A DNA stretch of 12,681 bases. It comes from Gordonia sp. (in: high G+C Gram-positive bacteria). Lineage in GTDB: Bacteria > Actinomycetota > Actinomycetes > Mycobacteriales > Mycobacteriaceae. Each line of letters opens with the position of its first letter. The first letter of the stretch is position 1. Positions 1-9,297 of this stretch are shown in pieces. The notes under the pieces were generated by a model. The model had not been told where the DNA came from, ran no database searches, and saw only the letters and a program-made list of their open reading frames with translations. The translations under genes were made by a program, and so were the position numbers. Where the stretch lies: contig JASLJL010000457.1 in the NCBI GenBank assembly GCA_030152405.1, positions 1 through 12,681 on the forward strand. The letters are read 5' to 3'.

Positions 1-822
1 GACGACGGCCTCGCCGCAGGCAAGGGCGTCGTCGTGACCGCCGACCGTGCAGCTGCTCGAGCGCACGCCGTCGACGTGATCGAGAACGGTCATCCGGTGC
101 TGCTCGAGAGCTTCCTCGACGGACCCGAGGTGTCGCTGTTCTGCCTGGTAGACGGGGACACCGTGGTGCCGCTGCTGCCCGCGCAGGACCATAAGCGCGT
201 CGGCGACGGCGACGAAGGCCCCAACACCGGTGGCATGGGCGCCTATACGCCGCTGCCGTGGCTGCCCGACGGCATGGTGCAGACCATCGTCGACGACGTC
301 GTGCGTCCGGTCGCCGCCGAGATGGTCGAGCGCGGTGTCGCGTTCTCCGGACTCCTGTACGCCGGTCTGGCCATCGGGTCCGACGGCCCGTCCGTCGTCG
401 AGTTCAACTGCCGCTTCGGCGACCCCGAGACGCAGGCGGTACTCGATCTGCTCGAGACTCCGCTCGGCGAGGTCCTCGGCGCGGTCGCGAACGGCACGCT
501 CGCCGACCTGCCGCCGCTGACGTGGTTCGACGGCAGCGCCGTCGTCGTCGTGCTGGCAGCCGAGAACTACCCGGGCACGCCGCGTACCGGCGATCCGATC
601 GTCGGCGCCGACACCGAGGGCGTGCTGCACGCGGGCACCAAGCTCGTCGACGGGGCGATCGTCTCGTCGGGCGGCCGTGTCCTCTCGGTCGTCGGACGAG
701 GGGCGGATCTCGGCGAGGCTCGGGCCCAGGCCTACGAGCGACTCGGTCGGATCGAGCTCGCCGGGGCGCACTTCCGCACCGATATCGGCAAAGCGGCCGA
801 AGAGGGACGCATCAGCCTCTGA
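1..822 (+). CDS. purD: Phosphoribosylamine-glycine ligase (GAR synthetase), 3' part
   Basis: PurD joins glycine to 5-phosphoribosylamine using ATP, giving GAR, the second step of cytoplasmic de novo purine synthesis. The reading frame is open from base 1, so the gene starts upstream; 273 residues remain of a family length of about 420. What remains starts at DGLAAGKGV, part of the ATP-grasp nucleotide-binding region. It then shows [16 protein letters not shown] and [12 protein letters not shown] (the metal and ATP-binding acidic/Asn motif), followed by the C-terminal [12 protein letters not shown] segment. These motifs are diagnostic for PurD and no frameshift is seen. An in-frame ATG at base 34 is inside the domain and is not the start. 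The gene ends 90 nt before a lipoprotein gene on the same strand, and no clear terminator is visible in that gap. Confidence 0.96.
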   Translation, partial: DDGLAAGKGVVVTADRAAARAHAVDVIENGHPVLLESFLDGPEVSLFCLVDGDTVVPLLPAQDHKRVGDGDEGPNTGGMGAYTPLPWLPDGMVQTIVDDVVRPVAAEMVERGVAFSGLLYAGLAIGSDGPSVVEFNCRFGDPETQAVLDLLETPLGEVLGAVANGTLADLPPLTWFDGSAVVVVLAAENYPGTPRTGDPIVGADTEGVLHAGTKLVDGAIVSSGGRVLSVVGRGADLGEARAQAYERLGRIELAGAHFRTDIGKAAEEGRISL

Positions 823-829
823 GGTAGTC

Positions 830-839
830 CGTTCGAACG
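830..839. repeat. 10-bp perfect palindrome in the purD-lipoprotein gap
   Basis: CGTTCGAACG reads the same on both strands and lies 8 nt after the purD stop and 73 nt before the lipoprotein ATG. A dimeric regulator could bind it, but a 10-bp palindrome in GC-rich DNA can occur by chance. I see no convincing -10 box placed so as to support a regulatory role. Confidence 0.3.
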
Positions 840-912
840 ACACTGCTCTATGCGGTCGACCCGGTGTGCTCCGATGATCGAATGACGGACCGAACGATCA
901 CCGGGAGGCGTC

Positions 913-1521
913 ATGAACCGTCGAGCACTGCTCACCACGATCACCGTCGCGGCGACGGCCGTGAGCCTCGCCGCCTGCACCAGTCCTGCCGAGCAATCGT
1001 CGTCGCTGAGATCGGATTCCACGGCGTCGATCCCGCAGATCGCATCCGGCGAGCCGACGGCGCCGCGCTCGGGCGCCACGACCAGTGTGTCCGAGATGAT
1101 CGGCAGCGGGGGAGACCTGTGCCTCGACGCGAGATCCGCGCTGGTGCGGGACGCGGTGCAGAGCCTCGGCGCCGATTCGAACGGCGGCCGCTGGCGAGTG
1201 TCCGAGGCCAGCCGACATCGACTGGCCGCAGGGTGCGACGTCGACTGGGTGAAGGTCGACGGCTCCGGCTTCGGAGACGCCACCTACACCTCGCGGGTGC
1301 TGGTGTTCCACGACGGGCGATTCCTCGGAACCGTCGACCCGCACGAGTACTCGTACACGTCGATCGCTGCCGACACTCCGCACTCGGTCACGGTTCGGTA
1401 CCGCTGGCTCGGCGCCGACGATCCGTTCTGCTGCCCGCAAGGCGGTCCTACCACCGTCACCGCGTCGGTCTCGAACGGCGCGATCGTCCGCGACGGCCGA
1501 TTCCCGCCGAAGGTGAAGTGA
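913..1521 (+). CDS. LppP/LprE-family lipoprotein
   Basis: A 202-residue predicted lipoprotein. The N-terminus has MNRR, a hydrophobic stretch and the lipobox SLAAC with acceptor Cys22, so it should be exported and lipid-anchored on the outer face of the membrane. A low-complexity Ser/Thr/Pro linker (about residues 23-65) precedes a compact domain with Cys70, Cys108 and the pair Cys173-Cys174, a central HDGRFLGT segment, and VRYRW followed by CCPQGGP near the end. This YRW...CPxGG pattern is what I recall for the LppP/LprE family of Mycobacteriales, whose molecular function is unknown. The even set of cysteines could form disulfides outside the cell. The start is supported by GGGAGG at 903-908, 4 nt before the ATG. 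The gene converges on the esterase gene with only 8 nt between the stops and no clear terminator. Confidence 0.85.
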   Translation: MNRRALLTTITVAATAVSLAACTSPAEQSSSLRSDSTASIPQIASGEPTAPRSGATTSVSEMIGSGGDLCLDARSALVRDAVQSLGADSNGGRWRVSEASRHRLAAGCDVDWVKVDGSGFGDATYTSRVLVFHDGRFLGTVDPHEYSYTSIAADTPHSVTVRYRWLGADDPFCCPQGGPTTVTASVSNGAIVRDGRFPPKVK

Positions 1522-1529
1522 TCGGCGCG

Positions 1530-2429
1530 TCAGCGAGCGAGTTCGCGACCGAGGAACTCCACCTGGTCGGCCATCACTGAGCGCCAGAACTTGGTCGTGT
1601 GCCCGCCCGGCGTCGTCGCGAACGCCGCGGGCGGGTGCAGGTCGGCGGCCCACTGCCGGGTGTACGTGTAGAACTGGTCGGACGTTCCGATGCTGATCAT
1701 CAGCGGAATCTTCGCGAACACGTGCTGCTGGCCGAACAGGGAGTTGGCCTGATAGTCGGCGAACGAGTCGAATGCCCGCGGAGGGAACATCGTCGGGTCG
1801 GCCCACATCGCTGGGGAGCTCACGGCGATCGACGCGACGCGTTCGGGTCCGAGGATCGCGGCGATCCGGAGCGCCCCGTACCCGCCCATCGACCAGCCGT
1901 ACAGGCCGATCCGATCGATCCGCAGATCGAGCTCGGGACTCTGATCGAGCATCGGCAGAAACTCGTCGATCATCATCGCGGCGCCGTCGGCGCCGTCGGT
2001 ACGCAGGTGAAAGTAGTTCCGCCCGACGTCCACGGCGGCGAGCGCGAACGGCGGATTCCCCGCGTCCACGTACTGCTGGAGCACGCTCTGCATGTTCATC
2101 GACGGGCGGAACAACGACTTCTCGTTCGTGTTCAACGCGTGCGCGACGAGTACGACGGGAAGCTCGCCGGTCACCCCGCGCGGTCTCGCGACGGCCCACC
2201 TCGTGGTGCGGCCCGCCATCTTCGCGGACACGAACTCGCCGGTCACGACCGGCGGGTCGCTCGGAATGTCACCGGGCGACGTCTCGACGGGCAGCTCGTC
2301 GTCCGGGCCGAGGTGTGCGGCGTCCGACGCCTCGACGGGGTCGTCCGACGAGCACGCGGCCACGCCGAACACGACGGCGCCCGCGAAGGCGGACAGCAGC
2401 CCGCGGCGCGTCAGTTCGGGCGTGCGCAC
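1530..2429 (-). CDS. Exported alpha/beta-hydrolase esterase (esterase D/PF00756 type), lipoprotein
   Basis: A 299-residue predicted serine esterase. From the GTG start at 2429 it begins with RTPELTRRGLLSAF, a hydrophobic core and VAAC with Cys26. This is a twin-arginine-like signal with a lipobox, so it is probably a Tat-exported lipoprotein. A linker (27-65) precedes an alpha/beta-hydrolase domain. The nucleophile elbow is GWSMGG (Ser180), the acid is probably Asp251 in GTSDQFY, and the base is His277 in PGGHTTKFW. These match the putative-esterase family that includes S-formylglutathione hydrolase and the antigen 85 acyltransferases; the substrate cannot be told. The frame stays open to 2525, but that stretch overlaps the small cysteine-rich gene in another frame, and the signal peptide fits the GTG. 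The GTG follows the small gene's stop by 2 nt with no Shine-Dalgarno, suggesting reinitiation coupling. Confidence 0.88.
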   Translation of the reverse strand: MRTPELTRRGLLSAFAGAVVFGVAACSSDDPVEASDAAHLGPDDELPVETSPGDIPSDPPVVTGEFVSAKMAGRTTRWAVARPRGVTGELPVVLVAHALNTNEKSLFRPSMNMQSVLQQYVDAGNPPFALAAVDVGRNYFHLRTDGADGAAMMIDEFLPMLDQSPELDLRIDRIGLYGWSMGGYGALRIAAILGPERVASIAVSSPAMWADPTMFPPRAFDSFADYQANSLFGQQHVFAKIPLMISIGTSDQFYTYTRQWAADLHPPAAFATTPGGHTTKFWRSVMADQVEFLGRELAR

Positions 2430-2431
2430 AC

Positions 2432-2551
2432 TCAGCGCGGACAAGTGCAGCGCTGCTCGGGCGCCACCTGCGACATGACCTCGTCGACGTGCGAACCGCA
2501 GCCGTCCCACGTGGTCTTGCCGCAACGGTTACAGATGACGGGAAAGCACAT
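2432..2551 (-). CDS. 39-residue cysteine-rich zinc-ribbon-like protein
   Basis: A very short gene, missed by simple length cut-offs. The product has Cys2, Cys7, Cys10, Cys18, His21, Cys35 and Cys37. Its core, CNRCGKTTWDGCGSHV, is a pattern I recall from small uncharacterised actinobacterial proteins; two CxC/CxxC pairs plus Cys/His suggest one bound zinc ion. Function is unknown. An in-frame ATG nine bases upstream (2560) is possible. The ATG at 2551 is preferred because a TAGAAT -10 box (2564-2559) ends exactly 7 nt before it, so transcription would start on the ATG itself. The stop lies 2 nt before the GTG of the esterase gene, so the two are probably one transcript. It diverges from purB, with 72 nt between start codons. 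C-terminal basic residues could contact nucleic acid, but that is a guess. Confidence 0.75.
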   Translation of the reverse strand: MCFPVICNRCGKTTWDGCGSHVDEVMSQVAPEQRCTCPR

Positions 2552-2558
2552 GTCCCTC

Positions 2559-2564
2559 ATTCTA
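2559..2564 (-). promoter_or_regulatory. -10 box of the zinc-ribbon/esterase operon (leaderless)
   Basis: On the minus strand TAGAAT is followed by GAGGGAC (7 nt) and ATG. The hexamer fits the actinobacterial TANNNT/TAnaaT -10 consensus. With the usual 6-8 nt to the start site, the transcript would begin at or next to the A of the ATG. No recognisable -35 box is seen. Confidence 0.6.
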
Positions 2565-2610
2565 CGACGCTGGGCGGCGCTGCGTTTTCGTTGCCGCGAG
2601 ACCTCGGAAG

Positions 2611-2616
2611 TAGACT
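2611..2616 (+). promoter_or_regulatory. -10 box of the purB operon (leaderless)
   Basis: TAGACT is followed by GTGCGAC (7 nt) and the GTG start of purB. This spacing places the transcription start on the start codon, and no Shine-Dalgarno is present upstream. The arrangement is almost identical, base for base, to the one before the glutathione peroxidase gene at 9292-9307. A -35 box at normal spacing is not evident. Confidence 0.6.
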
Positions 2617-2623
2617 GTGCGAC

Positions 2624-4051
2624 GTGGGTAAACCTGCCATCAGCAACGTCCTCGCCAACCGCTACGCCTCCGCCGATCTCGCCGGCATCTGGTCGCCTCA
2701 GCACAAGATCGCCTTGGAGCGTCAGCTCTGGATCGCCGTGATGAAGGCCCAGCGCGATCTCGGGATCGACGTCCCGTCCGATGCGATCGCCGACTACGAA
2801 CGAGTGGTCGACCAGATCGACCTCGAGTCGATCGCCGATCGCGAGCGGGTCACCCGCCACGATGTGAAGGCCCGTATCGAGGAGTTCAACGCCCTCGCCG
2901 GTCACGAACACATTCACAAGGGCATGACCAGCCGCGACCTCACCGAGAACGTCGAACAGCTCCAGGTGCTCCTGTCGCTGCAGCACGTGCGCGCCAACGG
3001 TGTGAGCGTGCTCGCTCGCATCACCGAGCGCGCGGCGCAGTACGCGAGCATCGTCATGGCGGGCCGCAGCCACAACGTCGCCGCTCAGTCGACGACTCTC
3101 GGCAAGCGATTCGCGTCGGCCGCCGACGAACTGATGATCGCCCTGACCCGCGTCGACGAACTGATCGACCGCTACCCGCTGCGCGGCGTCAAGGGCCCGA
3201 TGGGCACCAGCCAGGACATGCTCGACCTGCTCGACGGCGACGCCGCGAAGCTCGACCAGCTCGAAGGCAAGGTCGCCGCGCACCTCGGCTTCTCCAACGC
3301 GCTGACCTCCGTCGGCCAGGTGTATCCCCGATCCCTCGACTTCGACGTGGTCTCCGCGCTGGTCCAGCTCGCCGCCGGACCCTCGTCGCTCGCGACCACG
3401 ATCCGTCTCATGGCCGGACACGAACTCGTCACCGAGGGCTTCCAGCCCGGCCAGGTCGGCAGCTCGGCCATGCCGCACAAGATGAACACCCGCAGCTGCG
3501 AGCGCGTCAACGGCCTCGCCGTGATCCTGCGCGGGTACGCGTCGATGACCGGCGAGCTCGCCGGTGCGCAGTGGAACGAGGGCGACGTGTTCTGCTCCGT
3601 CGTCCGCAGAGTCGCGCTGCCCGACGCCTTCTTCGCGATCGACGGCTTGATGGAGACGTTCCTGACCGTCCTCACCGAGTTCGGCGCCTACCCGGCTGTC
3701 ATCGCGAACGAGCTCGACCGCTACCTGCCCTTCCTGGCCACCACCAAGGTGCTCATGGCATCGGTGCGCGCGGGCGTCGGCCGCGAGACCGCGCACGAGG
3801 CCATCAAGGAGCACGCGGTGGCCGTCGCACTGGCGATGCGCGAAGAGGGTCGCGAGCCCGATCTGCTCGACCGCCTCGCCGCCGACGACCGGATTCCGCT
3901 CGACCGTGCGCAGCTCGACGAGCTGATCGCCGACAAGGCGGCGTTCAGCGGCGCCGCCCAGGCACAGGTGGCGAGTGTCCTCTCCGCCGCCCAGAAGTGG
4001 TTCGACGCTTACCCGGACGCCGTCGCGTACGCGCCCGCGCCGATTCTCTAG
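2624..4051 (+). CDS. purB: Adenylosuccinate lyase
   Basis: PurB cleaves fumarate from SAICAR (IMP pathway) and from adenylosuccinate (AMP formation). The 475-residue product shows the fumarase/aspartase-superfamily signature [10 protein letters not shown] (279-288), whose serine pair supplies the catalytic base on a mobile loop. It also has [12 protein letters not shown] (98-109) and the general-acid histidine in GRSHN (His150). Length and sequence agree with mycobacterial PurB. The frame is open far upstream, to 1772, but that part is antisense to the esterase and arginine-rich, so it is shadow. The GTG at 2624 is chosen because the protein begins normally there ([11 protein letters not shown]) and a -10 box ends 7 nt before it. 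purC follows after 25 nt, then the S9 peptidase, so purB probably heads a three-gene operon ending at the terminator at 7125-7171. Confidence 0.96.
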   Translation: MGKPAISNVLANRYASADLAGIWSPQHKIALERQLWIAVMKAQRDLGIDVPSDAIADYERVVDQIDLESIADRERVTRHDVKARIEEFNALAGHEHIHKGMTSRDLTENVEQLQVLLSLQHVRANGVSVLARITERAAQYASIVMAGRSHNVAAQSTTLGKRFASAADELMIALTRVDELIDRYPLRGVKGPMGTSQDMLDLLDGDAAKLDQLEGKVAAHLGFSNALTSVGQVYPRSLDFDVVSALVQLAAGPSSLATTIRLMAGHELVTEGFQPGQVGSSAMPHKMNTRSCERVNGLAVILRGYASMTGELAGAQWNEGDVFCSVVRRVALPDAFFAIDGLMETFLTVLTEFGAYPAVIANELDRYLPFLATTKVLMASVRAGVGRETAHEAIKEHAVAVALAMREEGREPDLLDRLAADDRIPLDRAQLDELIADKAAFSGAAQAQVASVLSAAQKWFDAYPDAVAYAPAPIL

Positions 4052-4076
4052 ACCCCGACCCGAAGGCTCACCGCAC

Positions 4077-4965
<889 letters not shown>

Positions 4966-4973
<8 letters not shown>

Positions 4974-7113
4974 CGTTCAGACGGGCCTGCCGGTCCAGGC
5001 ACCGGTCGCCAAACGAGTTCGGAGCGAGCGCGTCCACCACGGCGACGTGTTCGTCGACGAGTACGCGTGGCTGGGCGAGAAGGCGAATCCGGAGGTCACC
5101 GCATACCTCGACGGCCAGAACGCGTTCGCCGATGCGCAGACCGCCGACCTCGAGGCATTGCGGACGACGATCTTCAACGAGATCAAGGCGCGGACCAAGG
5201 AGACCGACATGGGTCTCCCGACGCGCAGCGAAGGTTATTGGTACTTCGTGCGGACCACCGCAGGCCACTCGTACCCGAGGTATTGCCGCTGCCCGATCTC
5301 GGGCGACGACGACTGGACGCCGCCGGAGGTGTCCGTCGATCGGGAACTACCCGGCGAGCAGGTGTACTTCGACATGAACGCCGAGGCCAAGGGTCACGAG
5401 TTCTTCAGCGTCGGCGCGGTGTCGGTCAGTCATGACGGCACACGTCTGGCGTACAGCGTCGATCTCGAGGGCGACGAGCGCTACTCGCTGCGCGTGCGCG
5501 ACCTCACGACGGGCGAGGATCTGCCCGGCGTCGTCGACGACACCGCGGGCAGTGCGATCTGGTCCAAGGACGGCCGGTTCCTCTTCTACCTGACGGTGGA
5601 CGAGTCGTGGCGTCCCGACAAGGTCTGGCGTCACGAGGTCGGGTCGGACGCCGCCGACGTGATGGTCTTCCACGAGGAGGACGAACACTTCTGGGTGGGC
5701 GTGGGAGCCACGGCCAGTGACGACTACCTGATGATCGGCTCGGAGTCGAAGCTGACGTCCGAGGTGTTCGTGCTGTCGGCGGACGAGCCGACAGGCGAGT
5801 TCGTCACGGTCGCCGGCCGTACGCCCGGAGTCGAGTACAGCGTCGATCACGCGATCATCGGTGGTGACGACTACTTCGTCATCGTCCACAACGGCGACGA
5901 CGGGCGGGGCGGCAAGGCCGTCGAGTACGCCGTCGACATCGCTCCCGTCGACGACGTCGCAGGCCGCCGACCGTTGATCCCGCACGATCCGGCCCGCCGC
6001 ATCGAGGACGTCGAGTGCTTCCGGGACTACCTCGTGCTGTCGTACCGGTCGGCCGCCGTTCCGCGACTCGCCGTCGCGGATCTCCGGGCGGTAGAGGGCA
6101 TCCCGGCCGCCGAGGACTTCCACGAGGTCGCTTTCGACCAGGAGCTGTCCTCGCCCGCACTGGGGTCCAATCCGGAGTGGACCACACCGCGTCTGCGCCT
6201 GGTGTACACGAGTTTCGTGGATCCGGTGGAGGCGATCGACCTCGACGTCGCGACCGGGCGACGGACGCTGCTGCGGAAGCAGACTGTTCTCGGCGAGTAC
6301 GACCCGTCCGACTACGTCGCCACCCGCGACTGGGCGGTCGCGGACGACGGGACCCGGATCCCGGTGTCGTTGGTCCGGCGTCGTGACCTCGCCGACGGGC
6401 CGGCTCCGGTCCTGATGGTCGGCTACGGCGCGTACGAGATGTCGATGGACCCGGGATTCTCGATTCCGCGGCTGTCGTTGCTCGACCGCGGAATGGTGCT
6501 CGCGTACGCGCACGTGCGCGGCGGAGGCGAGCTCGGCCGCAACTGGTACGAGAACGGCCGTCTGCAGCACAAGCGCAACACGTTCACCGACTACATCGCG
6601 GTGGCGAGGCACCTGATCGACTCGGGACGGACGTCGTCGTCGCAGCTCGTCGCCGACGGCGGCTCGGCGGGTGGACTGCTGATGGGGGCCGTGCTCAACA
6701 TGGCGCCGGAGCTGTTCGCCGGTGTGCTGGCCGCGGTGCCGTTCGTCGACGCGCTCACCTCGATGCTCGACCCGGAGCTTCCGCTGACCGTCACCGAATG
6801 GGACGAGTGGGGCGACCCGTTCCACGATCCCGACGTGTACGCGTACATGAAGTCGTACTCACCGTACGAGAACGTCGCGCCGCGTGCGTACCCGTCGATC
6901 CTCGCGCTGGCCTCGTTCAACGACACGCGCGTGCTCTACACCGAGGCCGCGAAATGGGTCGCGGCGCTCCAGGCCGCGACCACGTCGGACGCTCCGATCC
7001 TCCTGAAGACGGAGATGTCGGCGGGTCACGGAGGAGTCAGCGGTCGGTACAAGCAGTGGGCCGAGATCGCCTACGAACACGCCTGGATCCTCCGGACCTC
7101 TGGCGCTCTCTGA
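4966..7113 (+). CDS. ptrB: S9 family serine peptidase, oligopeptidase B-like
   Basis: A 715-residue prolyl-oligopeptidase-superfamily enzyme, expected to be cytoplasmic since no signal peptide is seen. Family members cut short peptides, oligopeptidase B after Arg or Lys. The N-terminal part (to about residue 410) should be the beta-propeller gating domain; its start ([15 protein letters not shown]) matches the family. The C-terminal hydrolase domain shows [29 protein letters not shown] and the nucleophile motif GGSAGG (Ser567). The acid is probably Asp653 in FNDTRV and the base His688 in GHGGVSGR. The length is typical of an intact single-gene oligopeptidase B. It overlaps purC by 8 nt and is the last gene before a strong hairpin terminator. 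Assignment to S9 is firm; the Arg/Lys specificity and gene name rest on similarity to PtrB. Confidence 0.9.
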
Positions 7114-7124
7114 GTCCTGAAACA

Positions 7125-7171
7125 ACTTCGGCACTCCGCGCCGCGCCATGCGCGGTGGGGAGTGCCGAAGT
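7125..7171. terminator. Strong bidirectional hairpin terminator
   Basis: Arms ACTTCGGCACTCC (7125-7137) and GGAGTGCCGAAGT (7159-7171) pair perfectly over 13 bp. Inside, after one G-G mismatch, 7139-7146 pairs with 7150-7157 (one G-U) around a 3-nt CAT loop. It lies 11 nt after the S9 peptidase stop and 22 nt after the efflux gene stop on the other strand, so it can end both converging operons. The minus-strand exit is T-rich (TTGTTTCA); the plus-strand exit is not. Confidence 0.88.
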
Positions 7172-7193
7172 CGTCGTGCAGTGTGACGCGTGA

Positions 7194-8753
7194 TCAGTGC
7201 ATCACGACGGGCACCTGCTGCTCCTCGTTCGCGCCCTCGGCCACCAGCTTGCGGCGGGGGAGGAAGAACGCGGGGATCAGCGTCAGTGCGACGAGCACCG
7301 TGGCCACGATGAACGTGTCGCCGTACGTGGACGCGATATCCGAGATCACGCTGCCGCCGGCATCGGCGACCGCGGCCGGATCCTTCACGTCGACGCCGTT
7401 CGCGACCATCGCCTCGCCGACCTTGGCTTTGTCGCCGCCTGCCTGCATGACCGCCTGCGACAGCGGCATCAGCATGGTGGTGAAGATGACGGTGATGACG
7501 CCGGTGCCGATCGACGACGAGGTCTGCTGGATGGCGTTCATCAACGTCGAGCCGTCGGCGATCTCCGAACCGCGGAGGGTGGCCAGCGCGGCCGACATGA
7601 TCGGCATCATCGTCATGCCCATGCCGAGGCCCTGAACGAACAATGCGCTGCACAAGAACCAGTACGACGTGTCGGTGCCGAGCGTGATGAACGCGGCGAC
7701 GCCGATGCCGATCAGGAACAGGCCGCCGAGCACGAACTTGCCGGGGCCGATCTTGTCGGTCATCTTGCCCGCGATCGGCATGGTCAACATCGCGCCGAGG
7801 CCCTGCGGAGCCAGCAGCAGACCGGCCATGAGGGTCGACTCGCCGCGCACGATGATGAAGTACTGCGGGTAGAGCAGCGAGGCGCCGAAGAATGCGACCG
7901 CGAACAGCGACATCGTGATGACCGAGATGCGCAGCGTCGGGTTCCGGAAAAGCCGCAGATCGAGCAGCGGGTTCGTGGTGCGGAACGCGTGGCGGATGAA
8001 CAGGGCGATCAGGATCGCGCCGATGATCATCGGGATGTACACGCGCGGTGCGTTGAACGTGCGCTCCTCGGCGCTCGACGAGACGCCGAACAGGAACAGC
8101 GCCAGACCCGGTGACAGCATAAGCAGACCTGGGACGTCGATCTTCTTACCCGGCTCCTGGTCATTGGCCGGAAGGGCGAACCAGGCGTAGACGAGGGCGA
8201 TGACACCGATCGGGATGTTGATCAGGAACACCCAGTGCCACGAAGCGATCTCGATCAGCCAGCCGCCGAGGATCGGGCCCATGATCGGGCCGAGCAGCAT
8301 CGGGATGCCGAGCACGGCCATGACCGAGCCGACACGCTCCGGGCCTGCGGCGCGGGTCATGATCATCATGCCGATCGGCATGAGCAGGCCGCCGCCGAAG
8401 CCCTGGATGACGCGGAAGGCGACGAGCGAACCGATGTTCCACGCCAGCGCACAGAGCACCGAACCGATCAGGAACAGGATCAGCGACGCCATGTAGACGC
8501 GCTTGGTGCCGAAGCGGGACGCGGCCCAGCTGGCGGTCGGGATGACGGCGGCGAGGGCCAGCGTGTAGCCGGTCATCGACCACGCGGCGCCCGCGGACGT
8601 GGTGCCGAACTCGGTGATGAAGGTGGGCTGCGCGACCGAGACGACGGTCACGTCGAGGATCGACATGATCGCGCCGAGCACGATGACGCCGGCCACGACG
8701 AACACGTCGCGGCCGAGTTTGTCCGGCGCGGACGCCGAAGCTGGTGAGGTCAT
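7194..8753 (-). CDS. DHA2-family (EmrB/QacA type) MFS drug:H+ antiporter
   Basis: A 519-residue polytopic membrane protein, predicted to export drugs or other toxic compounds in exchange for protons. Hydrophobic segments along its length fit the 14-helix DHA2 group. Family motifs in order: LDVTVVSVA in the first helix (33-41, motif D1), a motif A-like SRFGTKRVY (79-87), FRVIQGFGGGLLMP (113-126, motif B), the antiporter motif C GIPMLLGPIMGPILGG (149-164), and SWHWVFLINIPIG (171-183). A long loop around 425-475 lies before the last helix. The start ATG overlaps the stop of the marR gene (ATGA at 8753-8750), so the two are translated together and the pump is very probably controlled by that repressor. 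The substrate is unknown. M. tuberculosis has an emrB-type gene in a similar place after ptrB, from memory. Confidence 0.92.
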   Translation of the reverse strand: MTSPASASAPDKLGRDVFVVAGVIVLGAIMSILDVTVVSVAQPTFITEFGTTSAGAAWSMTGYTLALAAVIPTASWAASRFGTKRVYMASLILFLIGSVLCALAWNIGSLVAFRVIQGFGGGLLMPIGMMIMTRAAGPERVGSVMAVLGIPMLLGPIMGPILGGWLIEIASWHWVFLINIPIGVIALVYAWFALPANDQEPGKKIDVPGLLMLSPGLALFLFGVSSSAEERTFNAPRVYIPMIIGAILIALFIRHAFRTTNPLLDLRLFRNPTLRISVITMSLFAVAFFGASLLYPQYFIIVRGESTLMAGLLLAPQGLGAMLTMPIAGKMTDKIGPGKFVLGGLFLIGIGVAAFITLGTDTSYWFLCSALFVQGLGMGMTMMPIMSAALATLRGSEIADGSTLMNAIQQTSSSIGTGVITVIFTTMLMPLSQAVMQAGGDKAKVGEAMVANGVDVKDPAAVADAGGSVISDIASTYGDTFIVATVLVALTLIPAFFLPRRKLVAEGANEEQQVPVVMH

Positions 8754-9223
8754 GAGGTCACTTTCTCTGGTGAGAGATGGAGCAGGGCGTCAGACAGGGC
8801 GTCGCGCAGACGCGCCCGGACATCGGCGGGCAGGGAGGCGACCACTTCGTTGAGGTCCTCTTCCTTGAGCTCGAATTGTCGTTCGATCAGTTCGGTGCCC
8901 TTGTCGGTCAGCGAGAGGCGCTTCACACGGCGATCGGCCGCGTCCTCTCGGCGATCGACGAGATCGATGCCGACCAACCGGTCGACGCCTCGGCCGCACG
9001 CGGCGAGCGAGAGGCCCACTGCGTCGGCGAGACAGTTCACCGAGATCGCTTCGCACTTCTGACGGAGGACGAGCAGCATGCGCACCTGGGAGAGCGTGAG
9101 CTCGGTGGTGGCGAGGCTGTCGACCGTGCGTCGTCCGTGCATCTCGGCGAGATGTTCCAGAAACGACCGCAGCGCCGAGCTGGCGTTGCGGACGGAATCG
9201 TCGACGGGTTCGATTGATGGCAC
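8750..9223 (-). CDS. MarR-family transcriptional regulator
   Basis: A 157-residue winged-helix regulator, probably a ligand- or oxidation-responsive dimeric repressor of its own operon. The N-terminal helix precedes a winged helix-turn-helix at about 43-112: TELTLSQVRMLLVL, then CLADAVGLSLAACGRGVDRL (recognition helix region), then the wing RREDAADRRVKRLSLTDKG (91-109). The C-terminal helices (113-150) would form the dimer interface. Cys58, Cys64 and Cys76 could in principle make it redox-sensitive, but no OhrR-type N-terminal cysteine is seen. The frame extends to a TTG at 9247, but GTG at 9223 is preferred: TAACTT (9236-9231) lies exactly 7 nt upstream and the TTG is inside the operator. 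The stop overlaps the efflux pump ATG (ATGA). Confidence 0.88.
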   Translation of the reverse strand: MPSIEPVDDSVRNASSALRSFLEHLAEMHGRRTVDSLATTELTLSQVRMLLVLRQKCEAISVNCLADAVGLSLAACGRGVDRLVGIDLVDRREDAADRRVKRLSLTDKGTELIERQFELKEEDLNEVVASLPADVRARLRDALSDALLHLSPEKVTS

Positions 9224-9230
9224 GGAAAAT

Positions 9231-9259
9231 AAGTTACGACCACGCAACTATTGCTGCAA
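9231..9259 (-). promoter_or_regulatory. marR-efflux operon promoter (leaderless)
   Basis: On the minus strand the -10 box TAACTT (9236-9231) is preceded, after a 17-nt spacer, by TTGCAG (9259-9254) as a partial -35 box. ATTTTCC (7 nt) and the GTG start follow the -10 box. Transcription should therefore start on the GTG. The operator-like repeat at 9232-9249 covers most of the -10 box and the spacer. Confidence 0.6.
9232..9249. promoter_or_regulatory. Candidate MarR operator
   Basis: AGTTACG-ACCA-CGCAACT is an inverted repeat with 7-bp arms and one mismatch (A versus G in the AGTTRCG half-site), 18 bp in all. That size and centre spacing suit a MarR dimer. It overlaps the -10 box and spacer of the marR promoter, the usual place for autorepression by steric block. 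Confidence 0.55.
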
Positions 9260-9265
9260 CACAAT

Positions 9266-9293
9266 TAGTGGTGAGGTTCCTCACCGACCACTA
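9266..9293. promoter_or_regulatory. Nested inverted repeats upstream of the gpx promoter
   Basis: GGTGAGG-TT-CCTCACC (9270-9285) is a perfect 7+2+7 inverted repeat. Around it TAGTGG (9266-9271) pairs with CCACTA (9288-9293). Together they occupy the region where the -35 box and spacer of the gpx promoter should lie, and reach the -10 box (9292-9297). This looks like a regulator site distinct in sequence from the marR operator; the regulator is unknown. Confidence 0.5.
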
Positions 9294-9297
9294 CGCT
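9292..9297 (+). promoter_or_regulatory. -10 box of the gpx gene (leaderless)
   Basis: TACGCT is followed by GTGCGAC (7 nt) and the ATG at 9305. The 7-nt spacer is identical to that before purB. No Shine-Dalgarno is present, in keeping with a leaderless transcript. Confidence 0.6.

Noticed and set aside
1519..1552. Possible terminator between the converging lipoprotein and esterase genes
   Set aside because: Only TCGG/CCGA and CGCG/CGCG with a bulge can pair and no T run follows, so it is too weak to call.
2430..2525. N-terminal extension of the esterase frame to an ATG at 2525
   Set aside because: It would put 32 residues in front of a clear Tat/lipoprotein signal and overlap the cysteine-rich gene. 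The GTG at 2429 places the twin arginines correctly.
1772..2623. Upstream extension of the purB frame
   Set aside because: The translation is an arginine/serine-rich shadow of the esterase on the other strand. PurB proteins start near [11 protein letters not shown], and the -10 box fits the GTG at 2624.
5347..6825. Long open frame antisense to the S9 peptidase
   Set aside because: Arg/Val/His-rich shadow with no domain motifs, opposite a fully conserved enzyme.
9224..9247. TTG start for marR
   Set aside because: It lies inside the operator and promoter; GTG at 9223 has the -10 box at 7 nt.
9261..9267. OhrR-like half-site ACAATTA
   Set aside because: OhrR sites are palindromic; no matching second half is present, and the MarR protein lacks an obvious OhrR N-terminal sensing cysteine.
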